19,607 nt of DNA from Planctomycetota bacterium (GTDB taxonomy: Bacteria > Planctomycetota > Phycisphaerae > Phycisphaerales > UBA1924): contig JAEYUO010000091.1 in the NCBI GenBank assembly GCA_023432465.1, forward strand, positions 1 to 19,607, read 5' to 3'. Positions 1 to 6,520 of this stretch are shown here, one piece after another (position 1 is the stretch's first letter; each line of letters opens with the position of its first letter). Position numbers and translations under genes: made by a program. Under the pieces are notes generated by a model. That model had not been told where the DNA came from and did no database searches. It worked only from the letters and a program-made list of their open reading frames with translations.

Positions 1-20
1 TAAAGCCGGGGTCGATTAAG

Positions 21-100
21 CCCCCACCCCCCCCCCCCCGCCCCCCACCCGCCGCAAAGCCCCACCCACCGCCACCCCCCCCCCCCACCACCACCACCAC
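21..100. repeat. C-rich low-complexity tract with a CCA microsatellite
   Basis: Two cytosine homopolymers (13 C at 27-39 and 12 C at 75-86) are embedded in C-rich sequence and followed by a short (CCA)n run up to position 100. The minus strand carries the matching G-runs, which could form a G-quadruplex. The tract ends directly before the Shine-Dalgarno sequence of the first gene. Homopolymers of this length are error-prone in sequencing, so exact lengths may be wrong. No gene is visible in the first 112 bases. Confidence 0.8.
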
Positions 101-112
101 AGGAGCACGACC

Positions 113-370
113 ATGTTCATCCGCAGCATCGAGATCGACGGGGTTGAAGAGAACGTCACCATCGCGCACACCGACCCCGGCGCGCTCGCGATGGCGGGCA
201 ACAGGGTCTTGTTCGAGATGCAGCGGACCGAGACGCCCGAGTCGCGATACGCCAAGGCGTACGAGGCCGCCAAGCTCATCTGCGGCCGCGACAAGAGCGG
301 CAGGCCCTGCGCCACCAACAGCATGATCCACGAGGTCCTCACCGAACTCGAACGCGTCGCGGGCTGCTAG
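113..370 (+). CDS. Small hypothetical protein (85 aa)
   Basis: I do not recognise the family. The ATG at 113 is preceded by AGGAG with a 7-nt gap, which supports the start. The protein is soluble and mixed in composition, with no signal peptide or membrane segment. Its second half (about residues 43-85) looks helical, and cysteines sit near residue 57, residue 66 and at the C-terminus, without a metal-site spacing. It lies at the head of a plus-strand series of small genes inside the presumed integrated element. The gap of about 110 nt to the next gene contains a hairpin, so it may be expressed separately. It is probably an accessory element protein of unknown role. Confidence 0.6.
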   Translation: MFIRSIEIDGVEENVTIAHTDPGALAMAGNRVLFEMQRTETPESRYAKAYEAAKLICGRDKSGRPCATNSMIHEVLTELERVAGC

Positions 371-399
371 GCCCGACCCCGACCCCCCCAACCCACGCC

Positions 400-421
400 C
401 CTCGCGGGAGACCGCGCGAGG
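400..421 (+). other. Short GC hairpin between the first two genes
   Basis: CCTCGCG at 400-406 pairs with CGCGAGG at 415-421 around an 8-nt loop. There is no T-run after it, so it is not a standard intrinsic terminator. It could attenuate or separate expression of the 85-aa gene from the downstream cassette, but it may be chance in such GC-rich DNA. Confidence 0.3.
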
Positions 422-481
422 TGACTTCACCCGGAGCAATGTGCACCGGGCCGCATGTCCCACAGATTCGGAGAACGCATC

Positions 482-1150
482 ATGGCATCGAAGACCAAGA
501 ACACGAAGTCCGGAAGCAAGTCCAGCAGCAAAGCCGCGAAGGCGGCCGTCACCGCCGCGGGCAAGGAGGTCAGCGCAGCGCGCAAGGCCGCCATCAAGGA
601 GGTCGAGCAGCGCATCGAGCGGCTGGAGTCCGCCCACGAAGCGCACGCGCACGACGGCCGCAAGGTCAAGGTCAGCATCCCGGTAGACGAGACCGCGCCC
701 GCTGGCGGCGACGGCCCGCGCCAGGACCACGAGGTCCCCAGCGCGAAGGAACTGGCCAACAACGCCGCCCACGCCCCCCACGAGGAGCACGCCGAGGCCC
801 AGCGCGGCAGCAAGGGGAAGTCGCAGCGCGGGGCCAAGCCCGCCGAGGAGAAGAAGTCGAAGGCCGCCAGGGGCGGGGGGGACGATGTTTCCCGCAAGCC
901 CAAGCGCATGGGGGTGCTCGACGCCGCCGCGCAGGTCCTGGCTGCCAGCAAGGAGCCGATGCGCGCCAAGGACATGATCGCCGCCGTCGAGGCCAAGGGC
1001 CTGTGGAAGAGCCCCGGCGGCAAGACCCCGGAGGCCACGCTCTACGCCGCCATCATCCGAGAGATCGCCGCCAAGGGCAAGGACGCCCGGTTCAAGAAGC
1101 ACGAGCGCGGCGTGTTCGTCGCATCCGCTGCGGCACTGAAGGGAGCCTGA
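482..1150 (+). CDS. HARE-type winged-helix (HTH) protein
   Basis: The start is the ATG at 482 (222 aa), because GGAGA lies 7 nt upstream; an in-frame ATG at 455 has no such site. Residues 1-40 are a Lys/Ala/Ser-rich basic tail like those of nucleoid-associated proteins. Residues 35-52 are a short charged helix. Residues 60-140 are a disordered, charged linker. Residues 143-215 resemble the HB1/ASXL/restriction-endonuclease HTH (HARE-HTH) domain: MGVLDAAAQVL, then a PMRAKDMIAAVEAKGLW segment, a KTPEATLYAAI helix, and a wing ending in GVFV. That domain is known from restriction enzymes, a bacterial RNA polymerase delta subunit and chromatin proteins. The gene is followed after 3 nt by the next CDS, so they form an operon. 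The likely role is DNA binding for the element; the target is unknown. Confidence 0.75.
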   Translation: MASKTKNTKSGSKSSSKAAKAAVTAAGKEVSAARKAAIKEVEQRIERLESAHEAHAHDGRKVKVSIPVDETAPAGGDGPRQDHEVPSAKELANNAAHAPHEEHAEAQRGSKGKSQRGAKPAEEKKSKAARGGGDDVSRKPKRMGVLDAAAQVLAASKEPMRAKDMIAAVEAKGLWKSPGGKTPEATLYAAIIREIAAKGKDARFKKHERGVFVASAAALKGA

Positions 1151-1153
1151 ACC

Positions 1154-1645
1154 ATGACAACCACAGCCAAGCACCACACCGATGTCCTCCGCGCTGCCGA
1201 ATCCATCCTCCGCGCCAGACTGGACGGGATGCTCACCAGCGAGGAGTGGGAACGCCTCGCCCTCGCCGTCGAGGCCGCCAACACCCCGGGCCTCTCGGGC
1301 GCGGCATCGCGCTTCGCATTCGATCCGCGGCATGGGCTGACACGAAGCGTCGCCTCCCCCGATGGCCGCGTACTCACCAAGCACCGCGCAACCCCCGATG
1401 AGCTCACCGCCGTTGCTGACTACGCCCAAAGCCAGCGCAAGCCGTTCTTGATCGACGAGGTCGTGACCGACCTCGTGCTCCCCGAGCGCGAGCCCGCCAA
1501 CGCGGCGGTCGCGTTCCTGCTCGCCCACGGCTTCCTCGAACGCTCCGGGGACTACTACGCCAGCGCGACCGGCAACGAGTTCGCCGAGAACGCCATGGCG
1601 GCCGCTCGCGACCTGCCCCGGCGTGTCGCCGCGGGGAGGGCCTAG
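1154..1645 (+). CDS. Hypothetical protein with a possible winged-helix C-terminus (163 aa)
   Basis: This gene begins 3 nt after the stop of the HARE-HTH gene, with GGGAG 8 nt before its ATG, so the two are translated from one message. Residues 1-45 look helical. Residues 84-138 have the rhythm of a winged helix: an initial helix, PFLIDEVVTDL, a second helix with AVAFLLAHGFLER, then a short strand pair (GDYYAS). I infer a small DNA-binding protein but do not recognise a named family. It lacks catalytic motifs, a signal peptide and membrane segments. The next gene again begins 3 nt after its stop, which gives a tightly packed cassette. Confidence 0.65.
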   Translation: MTTTAKHHTDVLRAAESILRARLDGMLTSEEWERLALAVEAANTPGLSGAASRFAFDPRHGLTRSVASPDGRVLTKHRATPDELTAVADYAQSQRKPFLIDEVVTDLVLPEREPANAAVAFLLAHGFLERSGDYYASATGNEFAENAMAAARDLPRRVAAGRA

Positions 1646-1648
1646 ACC

Positions 1649-1936
1649 ATGCCCACGCCCACGAACGACACCTTCCGCATCGAGGACGGCACCCTCATCC
1701 GCACCGTCGTCCCGCGCAGGGGCAAGGGGGGGGCCTACGAGCACGCCTGCACCGACCCTCGCTTTCGAGCTCTTGCTCAATCTCGGCAAGTGGGACCGCT
1801 CGACTACGACCACCGACGCCCGCGCGGCCGCCGCCGGTGGTGTTGTCGCCTCCGCCCGCCGACCGGCGGTCAAAGTGCTGTGAGTCGGCCGCAGCAAGCT
1901 GTTCACCGAACTCTGCCAACCAGGCCATCGAGGTGA
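1649..1936 (+). pseudogene. 5' remnant of a small conserved cassette gene
   Basis: The start is convincing: the ATG lies 3 nt after the preceding stop and a GGGAGG site sits just upstream. The first 37 or so residues (TNDTFRIEDGTLIRT, VVPRRGKGG, AYEHAC) read like the start of a small protein I associate with planctomycete mobile elements. After about position 1760 the frame turns into an Arg/Pro-rich translation of antisense sequence and runs on to 1936 with no protein-like features. The opposite strand there carries the 3' part of the excisionase-like gene. I read this as a gene whose 3' portion was lost by a deletion that joined it tail-to-tail with its neighbour. Identification of the family is from memory and uncertain. 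Confidence 0.5.
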
Positions 1937-2132
1937 ACACCCGCCCGCCGAGGCGGACGTGCCGAAGCCGAACGTACGTGCCGCTGCGGGAGAGCACGCC
2001 TTTGCGGCACCATCGCCAGATCGCGTTGGCCGATGGCCGGCCCGGCGCAACCCTCGCGGCCGCGACCATCGTGATCAGTTCACTCGACTTCGTGTCGCTC
2101 TGCGTCTCCGTTCCTGGAGTTGCCGGTGTCAT
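1695..2132 (-). CDS. Excisionase / DUF1580-like helix-turn-helix protein
   Basis: The ATG at 2132 is chosen over the one at 2189 because GAGGAG lies 4 nt upstream of it, giving 145 aa. Residues 20-87 have the layout of planctomycete DUF1580/MerR-like excisionases: VAPGRPSANAIWRWCRKGVL (recognition helix region), then VRLRHVRLGGRVFTS (wing) and MAWLAEFGEQLA (final helix). Such proteins usually sit next to a tyrosine integrase and probably bind attachment-site arms. Here the integrase is the next gene upstream on the same strand. The natural tail, about residues 112-128 (EIEQELESEGRC), seems to have lost its stop. The remaining 17 or so Arg/Pro/Cys-rich residues read antisense into the truncated gene on the other strand, so the protein carries a spurious extension. 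Confidence 0.65.
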   Translation of the reverse strand: MTPATPGTETQSDTKSSELITMVAAARVAPGRPSANAIWRWCRKGVLSRSGTYVRLRHVRLGGRVFTSMAWLAEFGEQLAAADSQHFDRRSAGGGDNTTGGGRAGVGGRSRAVPLAEIEQELESEGRCRRARRPPPCPCAGRRCG

Positions 2133-2481
2133 GTTGCTCCTCAACAAACAGGGGTGCGTGTGGTCGAGTTTCGACCTCTTCGCCACCATTCCCTGCTGGG
2201 CCCCCTGGAGTCAACTTGTCAGATCAGAAAATATTCAGCGATTCCCAAGGCGTGATCTTGAGACGATCGGAGTGTCAAAAACTGTGGTTTTCCGCCTGAC
2301 AAACGGCAGTATCAATGAGGACGAGTCCGACCGCGGCGGCGCCCGTCTCCGGAACATTTTTCTGAAATTTGTGGGCGCGACACACCAGTCAGGGCCGGAA
2401 AGCGAGTCCTCTCGGTCAGGCCGCAACGGCGAGTTGTTGTGTGCCAGTGACGCGGCGAAGCCCACGTGAGGCGTCTGACGA
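2133..2481. other. Gene-free spacer between integrase and excisionase-like genes
   Basis: No protein-like frame is convincing here. The stretch looks AT-richer than its surroundings, with runs such as TTTTTCTGAAATTT near 2360 and GAAAATATT near 2227. On the minus strand a perfect TTGACA occurs at 2278-2273, but I see no matching -10 hexamer 16-18 nt downstream, so I do not call a promoter. The spacer could hold the excisionase promoter and integrase or excisionase arm sites. Confidence 0.5.
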
Positions 2482-3726
2482 CTATCCGACGCGACGCAGC
2501 ACCTCCGCCACCTTGGCGTGGTCGCGCTCCGCGTAGACCGCATCCGTGACGAGCGCGGAAGAGTGCCCGAGGACCAGTTGGGCAGCCTCGAGCCCGAACT
2601 CCCGGCGGATGGCCGTGGCAGCGGTATGCCGGAGCTGGTTGGGGTGCCAGCGGTGTTCGGCGAGCCAAGCCGCGGCATCCGCCCCGCTCGGAACGGGGAA
2701 CGCCTTATCGCACGCCCGCTGGATCGCCCGGCGATACGCGGCGACGGAGTAGCAATCGCCCAGGGTGCGCCCGGACGCCGCCTGCGGCACGGGCACGCGG
2801 CGGTGAGTAGGGCAGGCCGCGTACCGCTCGCGCTCGGCCTCCCGCGGCGAAAACAGGAACGTGTCGACCGGCCGCCCCGGCATGAACCCTGCGAGGATGT
2901 CCTGGGCACGGGGGCCGAAGTAGACCGTCCGCTCCTTCCCGCGGTAGGAGTTCTTGTGCTCCCGGAGGGCAGCACGCCAGGGGTCGTGCGAAGTGTCGAT
3001 ATCGATCGAGCGCAGACCAATGAGCTCGCCCGGCCGCGCACCTGTCAAGAGTTGAAGGTCGATGAGGGCCGCGACCTGCCGGCTCACGAACGGCCGGACG
3101 GCGTCGACGAGCTCCAAGGCGACCGGCCCCACGGGCTCATGGTCGACCGCGACGGTCTTCCCGCGCCTGAGCGCCGGCAGCGTCTGGAGGGCGTGGTAGA
3201 CGTCGGCCTTGATCAGCTCCCGCGAAGCCGCCCACCGAAACATGCGGATGATGTGGCCGACGCGCGTATTCACCGTCGAGCGACACCAGGGGGGACGCGG
3301 GTAGTCGGTGACCTCGCGGCCTTGCACCATCGAGTCGCGGACCTGCCGCAAAGCGTTGGGCCCGAAGGCGGTCGCGGGCGTGGAGCCGTGCAACTCGCGG
3401 AGAACACGGAGCGCGGTGCGGACGCCGATCGCCGCGGACCGGCTGTACTCCTGCTTGGCGTGGAACCAGTACTCGCGGACGATCTCTGTGACGGTCGGGC
3501 CCGGGTGTTGAGAGTTCGAAGGCTTCGCCGCCACCGTCGCCAGGTCGGGCAGCCGTCGCCCAGACGCTTCCCATTCTGCAATCACACGGTGGTAGGTCTC
3601 GCGGCTCTCGCGCGAGCCGTGCGGCCCGAGCCAGTAATCACGGCGCTTGCCGCTCACGCTGTCGGTGAGCGTGACGATGGCCTGTTCGTAACCCTTGCGC
3701 GATCGATATGCGGGGACTTTGCTCAC
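2482..3726 (-). CDS. Tyrosine recombinase / site-specific integrase
   Basis: The start is the GTG at 3726 (414 aa), because AGGAGG lies 6 nt before it; the reading frame extends further upstream to 3843 but that part is Arg-rich and overlaps structured DNA. Residues 1-60 form an arm-binding-like N-terminus, 75-185 a SAM-like core-binding domain, and 195-412 the catalytic domain. Visible catalytic residues are R231 (TGARPGEL), probably K258 or K264, R366 (NQLRHTAAT), H388 (LGHSS) and Y398 as the nucleophile (VTDAVYAERD). The position usually filled by His in the HxxR box is N363. The gene starts about 120 nt from the 3' end of a tRNA-Ala gene and is transcribed in the same direction, the usual arrangement for an element integrated at a tRNA 3' end. 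It would catalyse integration and, with the excisionase-like protein, excision. Confidence 0.93.
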   Translation of the reverse strand: MSKVPAYRSRKGYEQAIVTLTDSVSGKRRDYWLGPHGSRESRETYHRVIAEWEASGRRLPDLATVAAKPSNSQHPGPTVTEIVREYWFHAKQEYSRSAAIGVRTALRVLRELHGSTPATAFGPNALRQVRDSMVQGREVTDYPRPPWCRSTVNTRVGHIIRMFRWAASRELIKADVYHALQTLPALRRGKTVAVDHEPVGPVALELVDAVRPFVSRQVAALIDLQLLTGARPGELIGLRSIDIDTSHDPWRAALREHKNSYRGKERTVYFGPRAQDILAGFMPGRPVDTFLFSPREAERERYAACPTHRRVPVPQAASGRTLGDCYSVAAYRRAIQRACDKAFPVPSGADAAAWLAEHRWHPNQLRHTAATAIRREFGLEAAQLVLGHSSALVTDAVYAERDHAKVAEVLRRVG

Positions 3727-3744
3727 GCGGCGCCTCCTGTGCTG

Positions 3745-3771
3745 GGAAGCGCGGTGTTGCACCGCGCTTCC
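3745..3771. other. Perfect 12-bp hairpin upstream of the integrase
   Basis: GGAAGCGCGGTG at 3745-3756 and CACCGCGCTTCC at 3760-3771 are exact inverted repeats around a TTG loop. On the minus strand the hairpin lies just before the integrase Shine-Dalgarno sequence. It could stop read-through from the tRNA, control integrase translation, or be a protein-binding dyad. On the plus strand it is followed by only three T residues, so it is a weak intrinsic terminator at best. Confidence 0.75.
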
Positions 3772-3813
3772 TTTGCGTTCCAGGCTGCGCCGCCGACCCT
3801 GGCGGGTACTCGC

Positions 3814-3825
3814 AACTCGCGAGTT
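3814..3825. promoter_or_regulatory. 12-bp palindrome near the tRNA junction
   Basis: AACTCGCGAGTT is a perfect palindrome located 20 nt beyond the tRNA 3' end and inside the element side. Flanking ACTCGC and GCGAG extend the symmetry imperfectly, with a 2-nt bulge. Its place between the tRNA attachment site and the integrase gene fits an integrase/excisionase arm site or an operator; this is inference. Confidence 0.45.
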
Positions 3826-3844
3826 CAGCGAGACTTCGGACAAG

Positions 3845-3917
3845 TGGAGCGGAGGAGAGTCGAACTCCCGACCTCATCATTGCGAACGATGCGCTCTACC
3901 AACTGAGCTACCGCCCC
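3845..3917 (-). tRNA. tRNA-Ala (anticodon CGC)
   Basis: The reverse strand folds into a full 73-nt cloverleaf. The acceptor stem is GGGGCGG paired with CCGCTCC, including the G3:U70 wobble pair that marks alanine tRNAs. The D arm contains AGCTCAGTTGGTAGAGC. The anticodon stem CATCG/TGATG encloses loop TTCGCAA (CGC at 34-36, reading GCG). The T arm contains GTTCGACTC. The discriminator is A at 3845 and the CCA end is not encoded. The gene appears intact and serves as the likely integration site of the adjacent element. Confidence 0.95.
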
Positions 3918-3962
3918 GGCAGGATTTCAGCGCCTTGGCATGGGGTGCCGCGGCGGGGCGAG

Positions 3963-3968
3963 AGTATA
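3963..3968 (-). promoter_or_regulatory. Candidate -10 box for the tRNA gene
   Basis: TATACT on the minus strand lies 45 nt upstream of the tRNA 5' end, a reasonable distance for a short leader. No recognisable -35 hexamer sits 16-18 nt further upstream, where the sequence is G/C-only. The call rests on the -10 match alone. Confidence 0.35.
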
Positions 3969-4087
3969 GCACCGGGGGATGGGCGCGGGGGGGTTCGGCG
4001 AGGCGGGGTGTGCGGGCAGGCCGATTGATACCATGTGTGCGGGAAGAGCCCGGTGACCGGCCGCGATAGGGGCCGCAAGGAGGCGAG

Positions 4088-5116
4088 ATGCGTGCAGGAC
4101 TTTGGCGGAGCGCGGCGGCGGCGACGTTGGTGACGCTTGCGGGGAGCGCGGGGTTGGCGGCGGCACAGGCGGGCTTGACAGCGCCGGCGGGGCCGCAGCC
4201 GCAGCCGGTGCGTCCGGGCGAGCCGGGGACAGCGCGGGAGGAGCTTGGGATTGATCGGCCGCCGCCGCTGGTGCGGGAGGGCGCGTTTGTTTCGTCTGCG
4301 CGGGGCGTGGTGGTGCGTGGGCAGAGCGGGCGGTGGTACATCGTGTTTGATGAGGATGCGCGGGGCCGGAAGATGCCGCCGATGGTGGTATTGCCGGGGC
4401 CACATCTGGCGGCGCTGGAGCGGCTGGCAGCGCGGTTGGGCGGGGAAGAGACGGCGGGCGGGGCGTCTGGAGGGGACGGGGAGGCCGCGGGGGCGCGGCT
4501 GCGGATTCTGGTGACGGGACAGGTGCTGGCGTATCAGGGGCACAACTACCTCTTGCCGACGGCAGCACCGATTCTGGAGACGACGCTGCCGGTGGCAGAG
4601 GCCGCGCCGACGCCTGCGCCGGTGGATGCCGAGGGTGCTGGGGAGGCTGCGGGAGAAGAACCGGGGCGCGCGGGGGATGGCGCGGCGGGAGCCGAGACAG
4701 ACGCGGAGCCGAGCATCGACCAGATCATCGGGGATCTGGATCGAGCGCTGGGCACGCGGCGGGCTTCGAACCCGATCATCGCGGCGGATCATGAGGGGAC
4801 GGCCGGGGAGAACGGCGCAGCGCGGGTGCGTCCGGCGGGGTTCATGACGGCGCGGCGGGGGCGCATCATGCGGACGGGCGCGGGGGACTGCACGTTTGTG
4901 GTGGATGCGGGGACAGCGGGGGAAGTTGCGGAACCGCCGATGTTGCTGCTGCCGTGCACCAACCTGTCGGCGATCGAATCGATCGCGGAACGCATGGGCG
5001 AGTCCGCGACGTTCACGATCAGCGGTCAGGTGATCGTGTACAAGGGGCGGAACTACCTGCTGCCCACGACGTACACGGTGAACCGTGTGACGGACCAGGT
5101 TCTGCCGACGCAGTAA
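4088..5116 (+). CDS. Secreted protein with an internally duplicated domain
   Basis: AAGGAGG lies 4 nt before the ATG. Residues 1-27 form a Sec signal peptide (Arg near the start, a hydrophobic Ala/Leu stretch, AAAQA before cleavage). The mature 315 or so residues hold two copies of one domain, at about 66-163 and 250-330. Each contains a PPM(V/L)(V/L)LP segment, a helix of the form LxAxExxAxRxG, and the pair GQVxxYxG and NYLLPT. The copies are joined by an Ala/Glu/Gly-rich linker at about 170-210 and a conserved-looking segment SIDQIIGDLDRALG at 209-222. I do not recognise a named family. It is probably periplasmic or envelope-associated, since there is a signal but no other membrane segment or lipobox. 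It stands alone on the plus strand and converges with nuoH, their stops being about 35 nt apart. Confidence 0.8.
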   Translation: MRAGLWRSAAAATLVTLAGSAGLAAAQAGLTAPAGPQPQPVRPGEPGTAREELGIDRPPPLVREGAFVSSARGVVVRGQSGRWYIVFDEDARGRKMPPMVVLPGPHLAALERLAARLGGEETAGGASGGDGEAAGARLRILVTGQVLAYQGHNYLLPTAAPILETTLPVAEAAPTPAPVDAEGAGEAAGEEPGRAGDGAAGAETDAEPSIDQIIGDLDRALGTRRASNPIIAADHEGTAGENGAARVRPAGFMTARRGRIMRTGAGDCTFVVDAGTAGEVAEPPMLLLPCTNLSAIESIAERMGESATFTISGQVIVYKGRNYLLPTTYTVNRVTDQVLPTQ

Positions 5117-5148
5117 GGGGGCGAAGCTCGGGCGCGAGGGGGGCGCGA

Positions 5149-6486
5149 TCAGGCCGGGAGGGAGCCTTCGATCGGGCGGTCTTCGAGCGCGAGCTTGTCA
5201 GTGGGTCGTGTGAAGACGGTTTCGCCCTCGAGCGGGGAGTATCGCGAGCCGGCGAGGCGGACGCGGTTGTTGCTGGTTGCGCGGGGGACGAGGCCGAGGA
5301 CGAAGTAGATTCCGGCGGCGAGGATGACGTTGGCCAGGAGCATCCAGAGGGTGGAGCTGCGGCCGAGGTGGATCATTGCGGCGGTCATGACGACGATGAC
5401 GAGGGTGATGGGGATCATGCCCTGCCAGGCGATGGCCATGATCTGATCGAACTTGAGTCGGGGGATGGTCCAGCGGACGAGCATCATCAGGAAGATGATG
5501 GCGAGGACCTTGATGAGGAAGACGTGGAACTTGAGGATGACGGCGAGGATGCCGGTGCTCTCGGTGAGGAAGAAGTGGTTCTCGATGCCGAGGGGGAGGT
5601 GGTAGCCGCCGAGGAAGAGGAGGGAGAAGAACGCCGCGGCGGTGATCATGTGCGAGTATTCGGCGAGGAAGAAGAGCGCCCAGCGCATGGAGCCGTACTC
5701 GGTGTGGTATCCGCCGACGAGTTCCTGCTCGCACTCCGCGTTATCGAAGGGGGTGCGGTTGCACTCTGCCAGGACGCAGACGAAGAAGAGGATGGCGACG
5801 AGGGGGTGGGCGAGGATGAGCCAGCCGTTGTCGATCTGGAACTGGATGATCGACTCGGGCATGAGGGAGCCGGTCATCAGAAGGACGGTGAGGATGCACA
5901 GGCCCATGGGGATCTCGTAGGAGATCATCTGGGCGGAGGCTCGGAGCGCGCCGAGGAGGGAGTACTTGTTGTTGGAGGCCCACCCTGCGAGGGTGATGCC
6001 ATAGATGGAGATGGAGCCGACGGCGAGGAGGTAGATGATGCCGACATTCAGCGGCGCGCCGGCGATGACGCAGTATTGGCCCTCGATGTGCCAGTTGAGC
6101 AGGGGAATGGTGAACGAGGGGACCCAGACCGTACCGCCCCAGGGGATGACGGCGAAGCCGATGAGGGCCGGAATGACGCAGGCGATGGGGCCGAGAGAGA
6201 AGAGGAACTTGTCCGCACCCTTGGGGCGGTAGTCCTCCTTGAGCATGAACTTCAAGCCGTCGGCCAGGGGCTGGCCCAGGCCCCAGAGGCCCTTGAGGAA
6301 CCAGAGCGCGGGGAGATTGAGATCGAACCCCACGCGGTTGGGACCGATGCGGTCCTGCATGTAGGCGGAGACTTTGCGCTCAAAGTAGGTGCAATAGCCG
6401 GCGAGGCCAAGCACGAGGTGCACGACCACCAGGATCACGACGATGCTGACGAGAAGCTGGGCGGTCAAGAAGCTTGGTGCATCCAT
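5149..6486 (-). CDS. nuoH: NADH-quinone oxidoreductase subunit H
   Basis: NuoH is the membrane subunit of respiratory complex I that forms most of the quinone-binding cavity next to the hydrophilic arm. The protein has about eight hydrophobic helices and the family's signature loops: YFERKVSAYMQDRIGPNRVG (34-53), LKEDYRPKGADK (82-93), SISIYGITLAGWASNNKYSL (158-177), and AECNRTPFDNAECEQELVGG (240-259) followed by YHTEYGSMRWALFFLAEY (260-277). At 445 residues it is longer than the roughly 325 aa of the E. coli protein, mainly through a hydrophilic C-terminal tail after residue 402. No Shine-Dalgarno sequence precedes the ATG. No other nuo gene is nearby: upstream on the same strand is an ABC exporter gene ending 34 nt away. 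Other complex I subunits must be encoded elsewhere. Confidence 0.96.
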   Translation of the reverse strand: MDAPSFLTAQLLVSIVVILVVVHLVLGLAGYCTYFERKVSAYMQDRIGPNRVGFDLNLPALWFLKGLWGLGQPLADGLKFMLKEDYRPKGADKFLFSLGPIACVIPALIGFAVIPWGGTVWVPSFTIPLLNWHIEGQYCVIAGAPLNVGIIYLLAVGSISIYGITLAGWASNNKYSLLGALRASAQMISYEIPMGLCILTVLLMTGSLMPESIIQFQIDNGWLILAHPLVAILFFVCVLAECNRTPFDNAECEQELVGGYHTEYGSMRWALFFLAEYSHMITAAAFFSLLFLGGYHLPLGIENHFFLTESTGILAVILKFHVFLIKVLAIIFLMMLVRWTIPRLKFDQIMAIAWQGMIPITLVIVVMTAAMIHLGRSSTLWMLLANVILAAGIYFVLGLVPRATSNNRVRLAGSRYSPLEGETVFTRPTDKLALEDRPIEGSLPA

Positions 6487-6520
6487 AGGGGCGGTAGTGT
6501 AGTGGGTTGTTCGGTGCTCG

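Noticed and set aside
421..1401. Long plus-strand frame (326 codons) over the cassette
   Set aside because: The translation is Arg/Gln/Gly-rich with no protein-like pattern and overlaps two genes that have good ribosome sites; it is a shadow of GC-rich DNA.
2273..2278. Perfect TTGACA on the minus strand as an excisionase promoter
   Set aside because: No acceptable -10 hexamer at 16-18 nt; a single hexamer is expected by chance.
1837..2469. Plus-strand frame across the integrase-excisionase spacer
   Set aside because: No ribosome site, no protein-like composition, and it overlaps the excisionase-like gene antisense; open by chance.
3741..3840. CRISPR-like or repeat array between integrase and tRNA
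   Set aside because: Only one hairpin and one palindrome are present, with no spaced direct repeats; no CRISPR array was seen anywhere in the window.
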